Positions 24,386 through 31,102 of a DNA stretch of 39,413 nucleotides are shown here, in pieces. The notes beneath the pieces were generated by a model. It made no database searches. It saw nothing but the letters and a program-made list of their open reading frames with translations, and was not told the origin of the DNA. The DNA lies in the IMG/VR virus record IMGVR_UViG_3300037421_000076, positions 1 through 39,413 of that record; one strand, 5' to 3'. How positions within the stretch are numbered: the stretch's first letter is position 1; each line of letters begins with the position of its first letter. This stretch comes from a virus. The translations under genes and the position numbers were made by a program.

Positions 24386-24846
24386 CAAACCTCACTGAAC
24401 ACTTCACGCTCGAGGAGCTCACCTTCTCGCAGAAGGCGCTGCGCCTCGGCATCGACAACACGCCGACGCCTGAGGTCGTTACCCACCTCACGCAACTCTG
24501 TGACCTACTCCTCGAGCCCGCCCGTGCCATCCTCGAGGCTGTCGCCGGGCATCCGGTGCCGCTGCACATCGACTCGGGCTACCGCTGCCTTGCCCTCAAC
24601 TCGGACGTCGGCGGGGACCCGCACAGTGCCCATATGGAGGGGCGAGCCGCGGATGTCATCCCGATCGGGATGCCGCTCCGCCAGGCCTTTGACGCACTTC
24701 GCAGTAATGGGCTTCCGTTCGATCGCATCATCATCGAGTGCAACGCCTGGTTGCACCTCGCAATCCCAGCGGACGGGGCTGAGCCGCGACGCATCGCCGA
24801 GACCGCAGCAGGAACACCCGGCCACTGGACCTACGCGCTTGCGTAA
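24382..24846 (+). CDS. Endolysin, M15-family peptidase (154 aa)
   Basis: This enzyme would cut the peptide stems of peptidoglycan to release progeny. It has the M15 zinc motif SAHMEGRAADV (H84, D91) and a third ligand in WLHLAI (H125), preceded by the substrate-binding stretch SGYRCLALN. The length is typical of a single-domain phage M15 enzyme. There is no signal peptide, so it needs a holin to cross the inner membrane. The ATG at 24382 overlaps the preceding stop (ATGA); holin and spanin genes follow. Confidence 0.9.
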   Translation: MTNLTEHFTLEELTFSQKALRLGIDNTPTPEVVTHLTQLCDLLLEPARAILEAVAGHPVPLHIDSGYRCLALNSDVGGDPHSAHMEGRAADVIPIGMPLRQAFDALRSNGLPFDRIIIECNAWLHLAIPADGAEPRRIAETAAGTPGHWTYALA

Positions 24847-24854
24847 GGAGGATC

Positions 24855-25235
24855 ATGGACGACACTGTGCATGGAGTGGGCACCGCGCTGAAGCTGGCAA
24901 GCGACTACCCCGACATCATTGCCCTCATCGTCGGGAGCCTGATCGGCTGGGTCTTCGTCGTGATGATCGAAACCTACTTCCTCCCGACCGAGACTGACCC
25001 GACGCGCCTGCGCCGGCAGAAGGGCCTCACCTTCATCCTCACCTGGCTCTCCTCGGGCGCCGCCTCTTCGATCCTGTGGGGATTCTTGGACCCGCGCGAT
25101 CGCCGTGCCGAGCGCGTCATCATCAGCTACTTGGTCGGCATCCTCGCCTTCGCGACATACCCCTTGGTCGGTCGGCTCATCACACGCTTCTTCCCGTCCG
25201 TGGGGTCGGCGTGGTCGCCGCGGGATCCGCACTGA
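24855..25235 (+). CDS. Probable holin (126 aa)
   Basis: Three hydrophobic segments are visible: IIALIVGSLIGWVFVVMIET (about residues 21-40), FILTWLSSGAASSILWGFL (about 60-78) and ISYLVGILAFATYPLVGRLI (about 90-109), with charged loops between. The gene sits between endolysin and spanins and has an AAGGAGG ribosome site, so holin is the best call. Holins time lysis by opening the inner membrane to the endolysin. The sequence family is not recognised. Confidence 0.65.
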   Translation: MDDTVHGVGTALKLASDYPDIIALIVGSLIGWVFVVMIETYFLPTETDPTRLRRQKGLTFILTWLSSGAASSILWGFLDPRDRRAERVIISYLVGILAFATYPLVGRLITRFFPSVGSAWSPRDPH

Positions 25236-25236
25236 C

Positions 25237-25725
25237 GTGCTCGGCTTCACCACCGCCACGGAACTGCGCCTAGCCTTATGGGCTGTCCTCGCACTCGGCT
25301 GCGCGGGGCTCGCGCTCTACATCCACCACGCCGGCTACGAGGAGTGTCGAGCTCCCGAAGTCGCCGCACAGAAGGCGCAGAAGGCGAACGACACGAAGAT
25401 CGACACGGGGGTCAGCAATGAAAGCGATCAATCGAAAGCCGCGCTCGTGGCGCCTGGTGGCGCTGCTTCCACTCCTGCTCCTCACCTGCGGGTGTGTCAG
25501 CCGGCAAGTAGCCTGCCAGCACGACCCGCCGCCGCCAAAGCTGAACCCAGCCAACCTCCCGCAAGTGGAGGCGATCGAGGGGTGTTACCGGGAGCTCAGC
25601 CAGAAACCGCCGTTGATCTCGGGCCCGTTTTGCAAGACCTTACACTCGCAAGTTTGCTCCTCGCTACCGACAGCCAGCTCCTGTGGAAACGGGACGTAGA
25701 GCAAGCGAAGGCCGTGCCGAAGTGA
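25237..25725 (+). CDS. Inner-membrane spanin (Rz-like, 162 aa)
   Basis: An N-terminal membrane anchor (LALWAVLALGCAGLALYI, about residues 12-29) precedes an Ala/Lys/Gln-rich periplasmic part. Spanins fuse inner and outer membranes in the last lysis step of Gram-negative hosts. The decisive clue is the lipoprotein frame nested inside this gene (25418-25699). The GTG at 25237 lies 1 base after the holin stop. The Pro/Ala-rich middle is forced by the overlapping frame, so this protein is less coiled than lambda Rz. Confidence 0.7.
   Translation: MLGFTTATELRLALWAVLALGCAGLALYIHHAGYEECRAPEVAAQKAQKANDTKIDTGVSNESDQSKAALVAPGGAASTPAPHLRVCQPASSLPARPAAAKAEPSQPPASGGDRGVLPGAQPETAVDLGPVLQDLTLASLLLATDSQLLWKRDVEQAKAVPK
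25418..25699 (+). CDS. Outer-membrane spanin (Rz1-like lipoprotein, 93 aa), nested
   Basis: Wholly embedded in the inner-membrane spanin gene in the +1 frame. The N-terminus is a lipoprotein signal: basic start (MKAINRKPRSWRL), hydrophobic core, then LLLLTCGC with a slightly atypical lipobox, so lipidation would be at C26 or C24. A Pro-rich stretch follows (DPPPPKLNPANLP), as in Rz1 proteins. The nested lambda-type arrangement is strong evidence for a spanin pair and for a Gram-negative host. Confidence 0.8.
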   Translation: MKAINRKPRSWRLVALLPLLLLTCGCVSRQVACQHDPPPPKLNPANLPQVEAIEGCYRELSQKPPLISGPFCKTLHSQVCSSLPTASSCGNGT

Positions 25726-26171
25726 AGTGGGCGCCGTGGCTGTGGTTTGCGCTTTGCCAGGTCATCGGCTTCTTCGTGCTCTTCCCCCTCGGGTGGTTGA
25801 TCGTCGGAGCCGCGTGCGCGTGTAGCGCGTGGACTCCGGCCGACACGCCTTCGATCAAGCCGTTGCCGAACCGCGAGAAGGTCGACCGCTGGACGTGGCC
25901 GATCAACCTCATCTACGGCAACAAGGAAGACGGCACCACGGGCCGATACGCGCTTGGGTCGTGGACCGGCTTCTACAACCAGACGGGCTCGAGGTGGAAG
26001 GCTTTCGAGTGGTCAGGACTTCGAAACTCGGCCGACGGCTGGAACTACATCACGTGGCTGTGGGCGAGCGCGCCGCCTCTTTACGTCACCACCTGGCTCG
26101 GCGGGCGGCGCCAGCTCAAGATAGGCTGGCAGCAACGCTACGGCTGCACGGTCATGGTGTGCTCGGCTTGA
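25722..26171 (+). CDS. Membrane protein, DUF7338-like (149 aa)
   Basis: The GTG at 25722 overlaps the spanin stop (GTGA). Two hydrophobic segments near the N-terminus (about residues 7-33) precede a W/Y/N-rich domain with NREKVDRWTWPINLIYGNKE, then SRWKAFEWSGLRNSADGWNY. This matches, from memory, a conserved phage membrane protein of the DUF7338 type with unknown function. It is the last clear gene of the rightward late block. Confidence 0.6.
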   Translation: MKWAPWLWFALCQVIGFFVLFPLGWLIVGAACACSAWTPADTPSIKPLPNREKVDRWTWPINLIYGNKEDGTTGRYALGSWTGFYNQTGSRWKAFEWSGLRNSADGWNYITWLWASAPPLYVTTWLGGRRQLKIGWQQRYGCTVMVCSA

Positions 26172-26287
26172 GCATCGCAGACGAGGACTGGAAGCGCTTC
26201 ACGCGCGGCCGACGCTATCCCGCAGTCCCGAGAGCCTCGCGTGCAATGCGCGCAACTTCGATATGGAACACAAGCCAGCGGGTGTAG
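26168..26287 (+). CDS. Possible short gene at block end (39 aa)
   Basis: A TTG at 26168 overlaps the preceding TGA (TTGA), the coupling used throughout. It opens with a protein-like start (MSIADEDWKRFTRGRRYP), then runs 73 bp antisense into the leftward gene ending at 26215. It may be a truncated remnant or noise. Confidence 0.25.
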   Translation: MSIADEDWKRFTRGRRYPAVPRASRAMRATSIWNTSQRV

Positions 26288-26661
26288 TCGGGCTGCATGC
26301 CCTGCTCGCCCATTACTGCTATCCGCTCCAACGCCGCGCGTATTTGCTGTCGCTCTGTGGGCTTCAGAGCACCACCGGCTAGCGTCTCACGGACCTTCAA
26401 CCAGCCGCATGAGCACGAGAACGCCGGAACGCGCACCGTGTGGATGGTGCACGAAGATAGGTGCTTGCCGTACTTCCACATAGCCGCGCGCAGCCGATCA
26501 AGCTCTTCTACCGGGCGCCCGTCAGGTGACGTGTACAGCGGATGCCACACCGTATCGTCCGGCTCCGGCGGAGGCCAATCACCCCAAGCAAAGATTGGAA
26601 CAGCGGCTCCATCGGGGATGCGATACCACGCAACAGGCAGCTCAGGTTGCGGGTCGCTCAT
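26215..26661 (-). CDS. Hypothetical early protein (148 aa)
   Basis: The start at 26661 overlaps the upstream stop (ATGA), which is why I prefer it over an earlier in-frame ATG at 26691. The N-terminal half (VAWYRIPDGAAVPIFAWGDW; WHPLYTSP) resembles small phage proteins with a conserved PLYxxP end. The middle has a Cys/His cluster (CTIH, CSCGW) that may bind Zn. The C-terminus is helical. It is the last gene of the leftward early block. Confidence 0.6.
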   Translation of the reverse strand: MSDPQPELPVAWYRIPDGAAVPIFAWGDWPPPEPDDTVWHPLYTSPDGRPVEELDRLRAAMWKYGKHLSSCTIHTVRVPAFSCSCGWLKVRETLAGGALKPTERQQIRAALERIAVMGEQGMQPDYTRWLVFHIEVARIAREALGTAG

Positions 26662-26939
26662 CGCTGCACCACCCGGTAAGTCCTGATCCAACTCTGCGCC
26701 GCCTCGCAGGCCACTATGTACGCCTCGGTCATCCGATCAGGGTGATCCTCCTGGCCGAGCTCGTAGGCCTGCCAGATACCGTTGCGTAGCGCCTTCGGCA
26801 GCGTCTCCCAGTGCTCGCGACATCCCCAGTGAGAGCGCGGTACCTGTATGTGACAGTCCGGCCACAGACACTCGTGACTCGAGTTAGGGTCGCGCGGGTC
26901 CACGCGGTCCGACCGAATGTGCGCGAACTTATTTGGCAT
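26658..26939 (-). CDS. Cys/His phage protein (93 aa)
   Basis: This contains a metal-binding type cluster, CLWPDCHIQVPRSHWGCREH, followed by WETLPKALRNGIWQAYELGQ. The order CxxxxC, VPxxxxxC, HW, LP, LR..IW..Y..GQ is one I know from other Proteobacteria phages as a conserved small protein of unknown function. It probably folds around one Zn. It overlaps its neighbours on both sides. Confidence 0.65.
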   Translation of the reverse strand: MPNKFAHIRSDRVDPRDPNSSHECLWPDCHIQVPRSHWGCREHWETLPKALRNGIWQAYELGQEDHPDRMTEAYIVACEAAQSWIRTYRVVQR

Positions 26940-27036
26940 GGTGATGGGCCGCGAGCCACGTCAACACCAAGAGCCCGACAACGACGAGCGACCACACGGC
27001 GACGCTTATCAACCCAACCTCGCGCTCCTCATCCAT
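26929..27036 (-). CDS. Small single-pass membrane protein (35 aa)
   Basis: A short frame from ATG 27036 to TAA 26929-26931. It has an acidic start (MDEEREVG), then one hydrophobic helix (VWSLVVVGLLVLTWLAA) and a HHHAK end. It overlaps the upstream gene by 8 bp and the downstream gene by 11 bp. The amphipathic layout and placement in the coupled operon argue that it is real. Superinfection exclusion or toxin-like membrane peptides have this shape, but no function can be assigned. Confidence 0.55.
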   Translation of the reverse strand: MDEEREVGLISVAVWSLVVVGLLVLTWLAAHHHAK

Positions 27037-27298
27037 TGAGCTTCACCGCCTCGGCCGGCGTGTCGTTGAGCTCAATCTCCATCAGCTTCTCGGTGGCATC
27101 GAACACGCGATCGAGAAAGCGAACCACGTGCTCCTCGTTCCCGCATAGCATGGACGACACGCGAGTAACCACGCTCTCGAGCTCGACGATGATCAGCGCC
27201 TGGTGCACCTGGCCCTCACGCACCCGCGCGAGGAGCCACTCGAGGCGCTTGATCAGTTCCTCGTCGGCCTGCTCGCTTGTCATCTCGAAGTCGATCAT
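27029..27298 (-). CDS. Hypothetical helical protein (89 aa)
   Basis: Almost wholly helical and acidic (EQADEELIKRLEWLLARVRE; FLDRVFDATEKLMEIELND). A GGAAG site lies just before the ATG at 27298; ATG 27283 is a possible internal start. No family is recognised. It is one of several small helical early proteins here. Confidence 0.55.
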   Translation of the reverse strand: MIDFEMTSEQADEELIKRLEWLLARVREGQVHQALIIVELESVVTRVSSMLCGNEEHVVRFLDRVFDATEKLMEIELNDTPAEAVKLNG

Positions 27299-27416
27299 TG
27301 ACCCACTTCCAGCCGCACACGCGGAAAATAACCCGGGCCGGCCAACGCGGCTCTACGCCGCAGAGATTCGTGCGTTGCCTCCGCCACTGCCAAGTGCTGA
27401 CCCAGTAACCGCTCAC
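27216..27416 (-). CDS. Possible Trp/Arg-rich small gene (66 aa)
   Basis: GTG at 27416 overlaps the upstream stop (GTGA). The first 40 codons fill the otherwise empty 27299-27412 and encode a Trp-rich stretch (SGYWVSTWQWRRQRTNL; VIFRVCGWKW). The rest overlaps the 89-aa gene. Coupling and gap-filling favour it, but the long overlap and biased composition do not. It could be a shorter remnant. Confidence 0.3.
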   Translation of the reverse strand: MSGYWVSTWQWRRQRTNLCGVEPRWPARVIFRVCGWKWVNDRLRDDKRAGRRGTDQAPRVAPRAGA

Positions 27417-27634
27417 GATGGCGTAAGCGCCAGCAGGAAGTCGTCGATCACCTGGCAGGCGCTCTGAAGGAGGGCGTGGTGCTGTTGTCGGTGGCCCTGC
27501 AGGGCATAGGCCTGCGTCACGAGCTCGCAGCACGTGCGGCGGTCCGTGGCCTTGGCCTCCCCCTTCACCCCAGCGCGATCGAGCAGGAGCGAACGGAAGT
27601 TGGCGGCGTGCACGATGGCATCTTCTGTCGTCAT
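27413..27634 (-). CDS. Hypothetical helical protein (73 aa)
   Basis: I start at ATG 27634, which overlaps the upstream stop (ATGA) and has GAGGAG a few bases before it; an earlier in-frame start at 27670 is less likely. The product is helical, with AANFRSLLLDRAGVKGEAKA, then a His/Gln patch (GHRQQHHALLQSACQ). No family is recognised. Confidence 0.55.
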   Translation of the reverse strand: MTTEDAIVHAANFRSLLLDRAGVKGEAKATDRRTCCELVTQAYALQGHRQQHHALLQSACQVIDDFLLALTPS

Positions 27635-28107
27635 GCGACTCTCCTCTTGTTCCGGTTCTGTTCGGACCACGTGGCCCAGCGACAGTTGCTTGGTTCGTAG
27701 TTGCCGTCGTTGTCGTTACGCTCAAGCGTGAGACTCGGCGGGCACCGGCCCATATCGACTAGGAAATTCTCGAAGGACTCTAGCCAGCGCTGGCATACTT
27801 TGATTCCGCGCGCACCGTAGTACTTGAAGTTCTGAGCGTCGGGGTTGTAGCACCGCTGCTGTATTCCCTGCCACGTGCGGTACTCCCGGGACGGCCCATT
27901 CACAGTTTCGCCGTGGGTCGTCATCACCTGTTTGGTGCGCTCGACCTTAAAGCACCCGCACGACAGGGTGAGACCTTGCGTAAGACTCCCGCGGTAGATG
28001 GTTTTCTCAGTCCCGCACGAGCAACGGCACAGCCAGTTTCCGCCGCCCGCGTAGCTAATCACGGTGAGTCGACCGAACACCTGACCGCTGATGTCTTTGA
28101 CCGGCAC
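27631..28107 (-). CDS. HNH-like homing endonuclease family protein (158 aa)
   Basis: The N-terminal part is a zinc ribbon (WLCRCSCG, then SCGC) behind a GQVFGRLTVI opening. The C-terminal half has REYRTWQGIQQRCYNPDAQN, then YYGARGIKVCQRWLESFENF, SLTLERNDNDGNYEPSNCRW and AT.SEQ.RNKR. This arrangement is shared by many free-standing phage HNH-related endonucleases that spread between phages. The classic HNH histidines are hard to place, so activity is uncertain. It lies between two early genes with a 4-bp overlap, as a selfish insertion would if it had become fixed. Start GTG 28107 abuts the upstream TAG. Confidence 0.7.
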   Translation of the reverse strand: MPVKDISGQVFGRLTVISYAGGGNWLCRCSCGTEKTIYRGSLTQGLTLSCGCFKVERTKQVMTTHGETVNGPSREYRTWQGIQQRCYNPDAQNFKYYGARGIKVCQRWLESFENFLVDMGRCPPSLTLERNDNDGNYEPSNCRWATWSEQNRNKRRVA

Positions 28108-28842
28108 CTACTTGCTCCCAGCCGCCAACACCTTATCTACCACGGCCCGCACTCCGGGGTAATTCAACTCCTTCTTCAGTGCCTTCGCCATCTTGTTGAG
28201 GTTCGTCATATTCGCCTCGACCATCGACAGCGGAACTGCCCCAGCAGCGACCGCATCCACCAAAGCCTTGAGATCAATCACCAATGCCGACCAGTTCTCA
28301 CGGGTGGCGACGCCGGCGACCCGTGGGGCCTCGCGCTGGATGATCGGCGCGACCGTGGACGCGGCCGCATCGGTCTTAAGGTCCGCCTTGGCTTCCAGCT
28401 TCTCGGCCTGGCGGATGTTGCCGGCCTCGCGCGCCGCGCGGGCCCGCTCCTCAGCCTCGCGCGCCTCCTTCTCGAGGCGCAGCCGCTCGCGCTCGGCCTT
28501 CTCATTCGCCTTGCGCTGCTCCTCCTCGCGAATCCGGTCCTGCTCGTCCGAGTAGGCGAGCATGCCGCGCTTATAGAGGTTCTCGGCCTGCTCGAGCTGC
28601 GACTCCGGGTCCGCGAAGAGGTTACGGATCGCCTTCACCGTCGCGAGCGCGGGGCCTAAGATGCCATGCTTCTTGACCTCGAGGAGCTTCTGCGCGGCCT
28701 TGATTTCCTTGAGCCGCCCGCCGGCCTCCTCGTAGGAGGGCCCGTCGATCACCTTGAAGTCACGCGCGCGCGCGACGATGTTGAGCGCGGGCTGGGTGAT
28801 TTCCTTACGGTCTTCAGCGGTGATCGTGACCAGTTCGCTCAT
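28108..28842 (-). CDS. Coiled-coil early protein of the recombination operon (244 aa)
   Basis: An N-terminal helical domain (residues 1-95) leads into a long Glu/Arg coiled coil (about residues 96-155). A short C-terminal domain follows (NWSALVIDLKALVDAVAAGA, then LKKELNYPGVRAVVDKVLAA). Proteins of this layout accompany phage exonuclease and annealase genes in other genomes that I know, where they are annotated only as hypothetical. It could bridge recombination proteins or act on DNA ends. It is coupled by ATGA to the gene upstream. Confidence 0.65.
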   Translation of the reverse strand: MSELVTITAEDRKEITQPALNIVARARDFKVIDGPSYEEAGGRLKEIKAAQKLLEVKKHGILGPALATVKAIRNLFADPESQLEQAENLYKRGMLAYSDEQDRIREEEQRKANEKAERERLRLEKEAREAEERARAAREAGNIRQAEKLEAKADLKTDAAASTVAPIIQREAPRVAGVATRENWSALVIDLKALVDAVAAGAVPLSMVEANMTNLNKMAKALKKELNYPGVRAVVDKVLAAGSK

Positions 28843-29042
28843 ATCTCGGGCTCCTTAAGGGCGGCAGCGCCGCGGGCGATCATTTCTCGGGTCTCGGACC
28901 AGTCGTCCGTCTTTTCGACAAACTCCGTCAGCGCGCCCTCGAGCCCCTCGATGTACGCGGCAATCTTCCCGAGCTTATAGAAGTTGACTCTCGTCAGCGT
29001 GAGCGAGGTAAGCGATCTCAGGTAGTCGGACGAACGGCTCAC
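28839..29042 (-). CDS. Hypothetical small protein (67 aa)
   Basis: Coupled on both sides by 4-bp overlaps. Helical, with a basic N-terminus (SRSSDYLRSLTSLTLTRVNF) and acidic middle. No motif is recognised. The location between the exonuclease and the coiled-coil protein suggests an accessory role in recombination. Confidence 0.55.
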   Translation of the reverse strand: MSRSSDYLRSLTSLTLTRVNFYKLGKIAAYIEGLEGALTEFVEKTDDWSETREMIARGAAALKEPEI

Positions 29043-29251
29043 GGCAGCAGCTTCCCGTCAATGTTGGTTCGAATCCAGCGGTACACAATCTCGCGCATGG
29101 CCGCTCGCTGATCATCGTTAGACGTGGGGAGCCCCTGTTCAGTGTCTTTGCTGTGGGCGTACTTGTTGAGCGCCTCGAGTAATTCGTCTACCAGCTCCGG
29201 GTGCTGGATCGCCATGTTGAGCGCGACACTCACGAGTTGCGCCAGTGCCAT
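29039..29251 (-). CDS. Hypothetical small protein (70 aa)
   Basis: I prefer ATG 29251 to the earlier in-frame start at 29275, because it overlaps the exonuclease 3' end by only 22 bp. The product is helical: VALNMAIQHPELVDELLEAL, then a charged end with REIVYRWIRTNIDG. No family is recognised. Confidence 0.5.
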   Translation of the reverse strand: MALAQLVSVALNMAIQHPELVDELLEALNKYAHSKDTEQGLPTSNDDQRAAMREIVYRWIRTNIDGKLLP

Positions 29252-29811
29252 ATGTTCAGGGCGCTCACGAACCACGTGAAGTCGCGCGGGTCCTCGAACG
29301 GGAACAGCTTGTAGTCGCCGGTCTCGAGGAGCTGCACCCCGTAGCGCTTCATCGGGCGCCCGCCGAGGTTGCGGCGGTAGAGGTGGTCATACGCTGCGGT
29401 CTGCGGGCCCGCCGTGCGCGGCATCATGCTCGTCGCCTTCCAGTCGAACACGCACGTGTATCGCCGAAAGACACCGAGCAGATCGAGCGTGCCGGCGAAC
29501 TTCAAGCCGTCGTCGGCCATCCGGTACTCGGCGGCGAGCACCTTAATCTCGTTCTCTTCGATGAATTTCTTCGCCGCCTGGACGTAGGGAACGAGCTTAA
29601 GATCCAGCGTGCGCCACTCGAGCACCTTGTTGACCATCATCGCGCAGGCAGTGTGCACGTGCTGCCCGAGGATGCGCGCATGCTCGAGCACGTCGCGCGG
29701 GATACCGTCCAACTCCTGCAGCGGCTCGAGCACCGCCGACACCGAGGGCACCGCCTTGCCTTTGATGGCGTAGGTGTGCGTCTCGGCGTCGAAGGAGAGC
29801 TCGGGGTTCAC
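29230..29811 (-). CDS. PD-(D/E)XK exonuclease (193 aa)
   Basis: Most likely the nuclease partner of the Bet/RecT annealase, resecting DNA ends to give single strands. The RecB/Cas4-like core is visible: AAEYRMAD (E95), KFAGTLDLLG (D110), VFDWKATS (D123, K125) and the QTAAY helix (Q137). The opening SFDAETHTYAIKGKAVPSVS is typical of phage nucleases of the PDDEXK_1 type. The GTG start at 29811 overlaps the upstream stop. Two genes upstream is the annealase, a standard pairing. Confidence 0.8.
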   Translation of the reverse strand: MNPELSFDAETHTYAIKGKAVPSVSAVLEPLQELDGIPRDVLEHARILGQHVHTACAMMVNKVLEWRTLDLKLVPYVQAAKKFIEENEIKVLAAEYRMADDGLKFAGTLDLLGVFRRYTCVFDWKATSMMPRTAGPQTAAYDHLYRRNLGGRPMKRYGVQLLETGDYKLFPFEDPRDFTWFVSALNIWHWRNS

Positions 29812-30029
29812 GGACGCGCGAGTTCGGTTAACAAATGGTCAGCGTACTCAAGAGCGACAACCGCCAGCCTCTGTGTGGTCTCGAACGATGCCTCTGAATT
29901 CGAAAGTAGCCCTTGCATTGCGCACGCCGCTAAGTACTCGCGCTTGGTCAGCGCCACGGCAGGTTTAAGTTCATTCTCGCAGGCTTTTTCGGTAACAATC
30001 TCCGCTAGTTCAGCATCGGTCATGGTCAT
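29808..30029 (-). CDS. Hypothetical protein between annealase and exonuclease (73 aa)
   Basis: Coupled by 4-bp overlaps to both recombination genes. Helical, with a Cys pair (one in ACENELK and one in AACAMQG) and a C-terminal Leu-rich helix (VALEYADHLLTELA). No recognised family. Its fixed place between two known partners suggests a helper in the same complex. Confidence 0.55.
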   Translation of the reverse strand: MTMTDAELAEIVTEKACENELKPAVALTKREYLAACAMQGLLSNSEASFETTQRLAVVALEYADHLLTELARP

Positions 30030-30823
30030 GGCGCGTTGTCCTGAATGAACTTGAGAACCTCGGGCACCTGGCTCGCGCGGAAGTCTTCTAAAGTACCAAC
30101 CTGATACTTCGCCAGGACGAGGTTATCGGGGACCCCTGTCTTGCCCAGCGCCTCGCGAATCATGATCAGCTGATCCTCGGTCGCGAACGGCTCCTCGGCC
30201 GTGCGCGCCTGCGGCGGCTCGACGTGGGTGCGCTGCATCGGCAGTAGATCGACGCCGGTGCTGAGCGCAATCTGTTCGCCCTCGTCATCCTGATAGATGC
30301 CGCCGAAGCCGAAGGCCACGCGCGAGCACTGGATCAACGCCCGGTGGCGCAACATGCGCTGCGGCGACTGTTGCCAGGGCCCGGTGTTCCGCCTGCACTC
30401 GGCGAGGTACTCGCGGACGGTGAAGGGCACCCGGCGGTCTTTGCGCGTGATGGTCGCTTCCACCCACTCCCCATCCTCGTCGTACTTGAACTCGATGCCA
30501 TCGAAGGCCGGATGCCCCTGCATCATCCGCACGTACCCGTCGACCCCGATGATCGGCATGATCCCGCCCTTCTGATCGCGAAAGGCGTAAATCTCCTTGA
30601 GAAACGGGTTGAGCCCATACTGCTCGGCGACCACAAGGAGCGCCAGCATCTCCTCGTTGGATACGGGCGGATCGTTCTTCCCGGTCTTAAAGGCGGTCGC
30701 CCGGAGTGTCGCGAGCATCTTCTCGGGCTCGACCCCGAGGCGCCCGGCGAACCTGGCAACGAGCGACTTCGGCTCGTCGCGCTTCTTCGTGGGGGCGGCA
30801 ACCTGCTTACTCGGTGCGTTCAA
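30026..30823 (-). CDS. bet: Single-strand annealing recombinase, Bet/RecT family (265 aa)
   Basis: This protein coats resected single strands and anneals complementary DNA during phage recombination and replication. It has the Bet core: EQYGLNPFLKEIYAFRDQKG, then IIGVDGYVRMMQGHPAFDGI and an RMLRHRALIQCSRVAFGF segment. The C-terminal 70 residues are acidic and variable, where such proteins bind host or partner proteins. I start at TTG 30823, which overlaps the upstream stop (TTGA); the longer frame to 31093 is Arg/His-rich and reads through the promoter region. Confidence 0.85.
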   Translation of the reverse strand: MNAPSKQVAAPTKKRDEPKSLVARFAGRLGVEPEKMLATLRATAFKTGKNDPPVSNEEMLALLVVAEQYGLNPFLKEIYAFRDQKGGIMPIIGVDGYVRMMQGHPAFDGIEFKYDEDGEWVEATITRKDRRVPFTVREYLAECRRNTGPWQQSPQRMLRHRALIQCSRVAFGFGGIYQDDEGEQIALSTGVDLLPMQRTHVEPPQARTAEEPFATEDQLIMIREALGKTGVPDNLVLAKYQVGTLEDFRASQVPEVLKFIQDNAP

Positions 30824-31032
30824 TCGGTGTCTCCTTCTACGGTGATGCCTGTCGCGTCTTCGATCTTGGTGCCACGGCTCGAGAGCACATGGGCCCGCTC
30901 GGCGTCGCACTTGTCGATCTTGAACCACGTGCCGACTGCGAACGACAGCGCCGTGGCCTTGTTCTTGGCCTTGATAAGCCGCGGACCGATGAGATTCGGC
31001 GGCTTCCCAGCCGTCACTTCGTAAAGTGGCAT
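30820..31032 (-). CDS. First gene of the leftward early operon (70 aa)
   Basis: ATG 31032 follows a GGGGGCG stretch. The promoter entered at 31073-31102 would give a leader of about 30 bases. The product is small, alpha/beta, Lys-rich (MPLYEVTAGKPPNLIGPRLI, then KAKNKATALSFAVGTWFKID) with an acidic end. Short first cistrons like this are often immediate-early factors, but no family is recognised. Confidence 0.6.
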   Translation of the reverse strand: MPLYEVTAGKPPNLIGPRLIKAKNKATALSFAVGTWFKIDKCDAERAHVLSSRGTKIEDATGITVEGDTD

Positions 31033-31051
31033 ATGTCGCCCCCACATCAGG

Positions 31052-31080
31052 AGTTGAGGAATCGGACGCGGGAGTATAGA
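31052..31080 (+). promoter_or_regulatory. Rightward promoter candidate for HTH gene
   Basis: -10 TATAGA (31075-31080) with a poor -35 (TTGAGG, 31054-31059, 15-bp spacer). The predicted start is only about 5 bases before ATG 31093, so the transcript would be nearly leaderless. I see no ribosome site. It shares the operator with the leftward promoter. Confidence 0.4.
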
Positions 31081-31084
31081 CTCC
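31071..31084. promoter_or_regulatory. Operator candidate in divergent control region
   Basis: GGAGT-ATAG-ACTCC is a perfect 5+5 inverted repeat with a 4-bp centre. It overlaps the -10 box of the leftward promoter and the probable -10 (TATAGA, 31075-31080) of the rightward one. A dimeric repressor bound here would block both. The HTH protein encoded 9 bp to the right is the obvious candidate. Confidence 0.6.
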
Positions 31085-31102
31085 GCGCCACAATGGTGTC
31101 GA
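31073..31102 (-). promoter_or_regulatory. Leftward early promoter
   Basis: On the minus strand: -35 TCGACA (31097-31102, 5 of 6 to TTGACA), 18-bp spacer, -10 TATACT (31073-31078, 5 of 6). Transcription would start about 31065 and serve the bet-exonuclease operon. The -35 box lies inside the first codons of the HTH gene. Confidence 0.6.

Noticed and set aside
26188-26214. GAAGCGCTTC palindrome between the convergent blocks as a bidirectional terminator
   Set aside because: A 10-bp palindrome without a loop or T-run on either side; too weak.
27913-28659. Plus-strand frame of 248 codons opposite the HNH-like and coiled-coil genes
   Set aside because: Composition is that of antisense; both leftward genes have better evidence.
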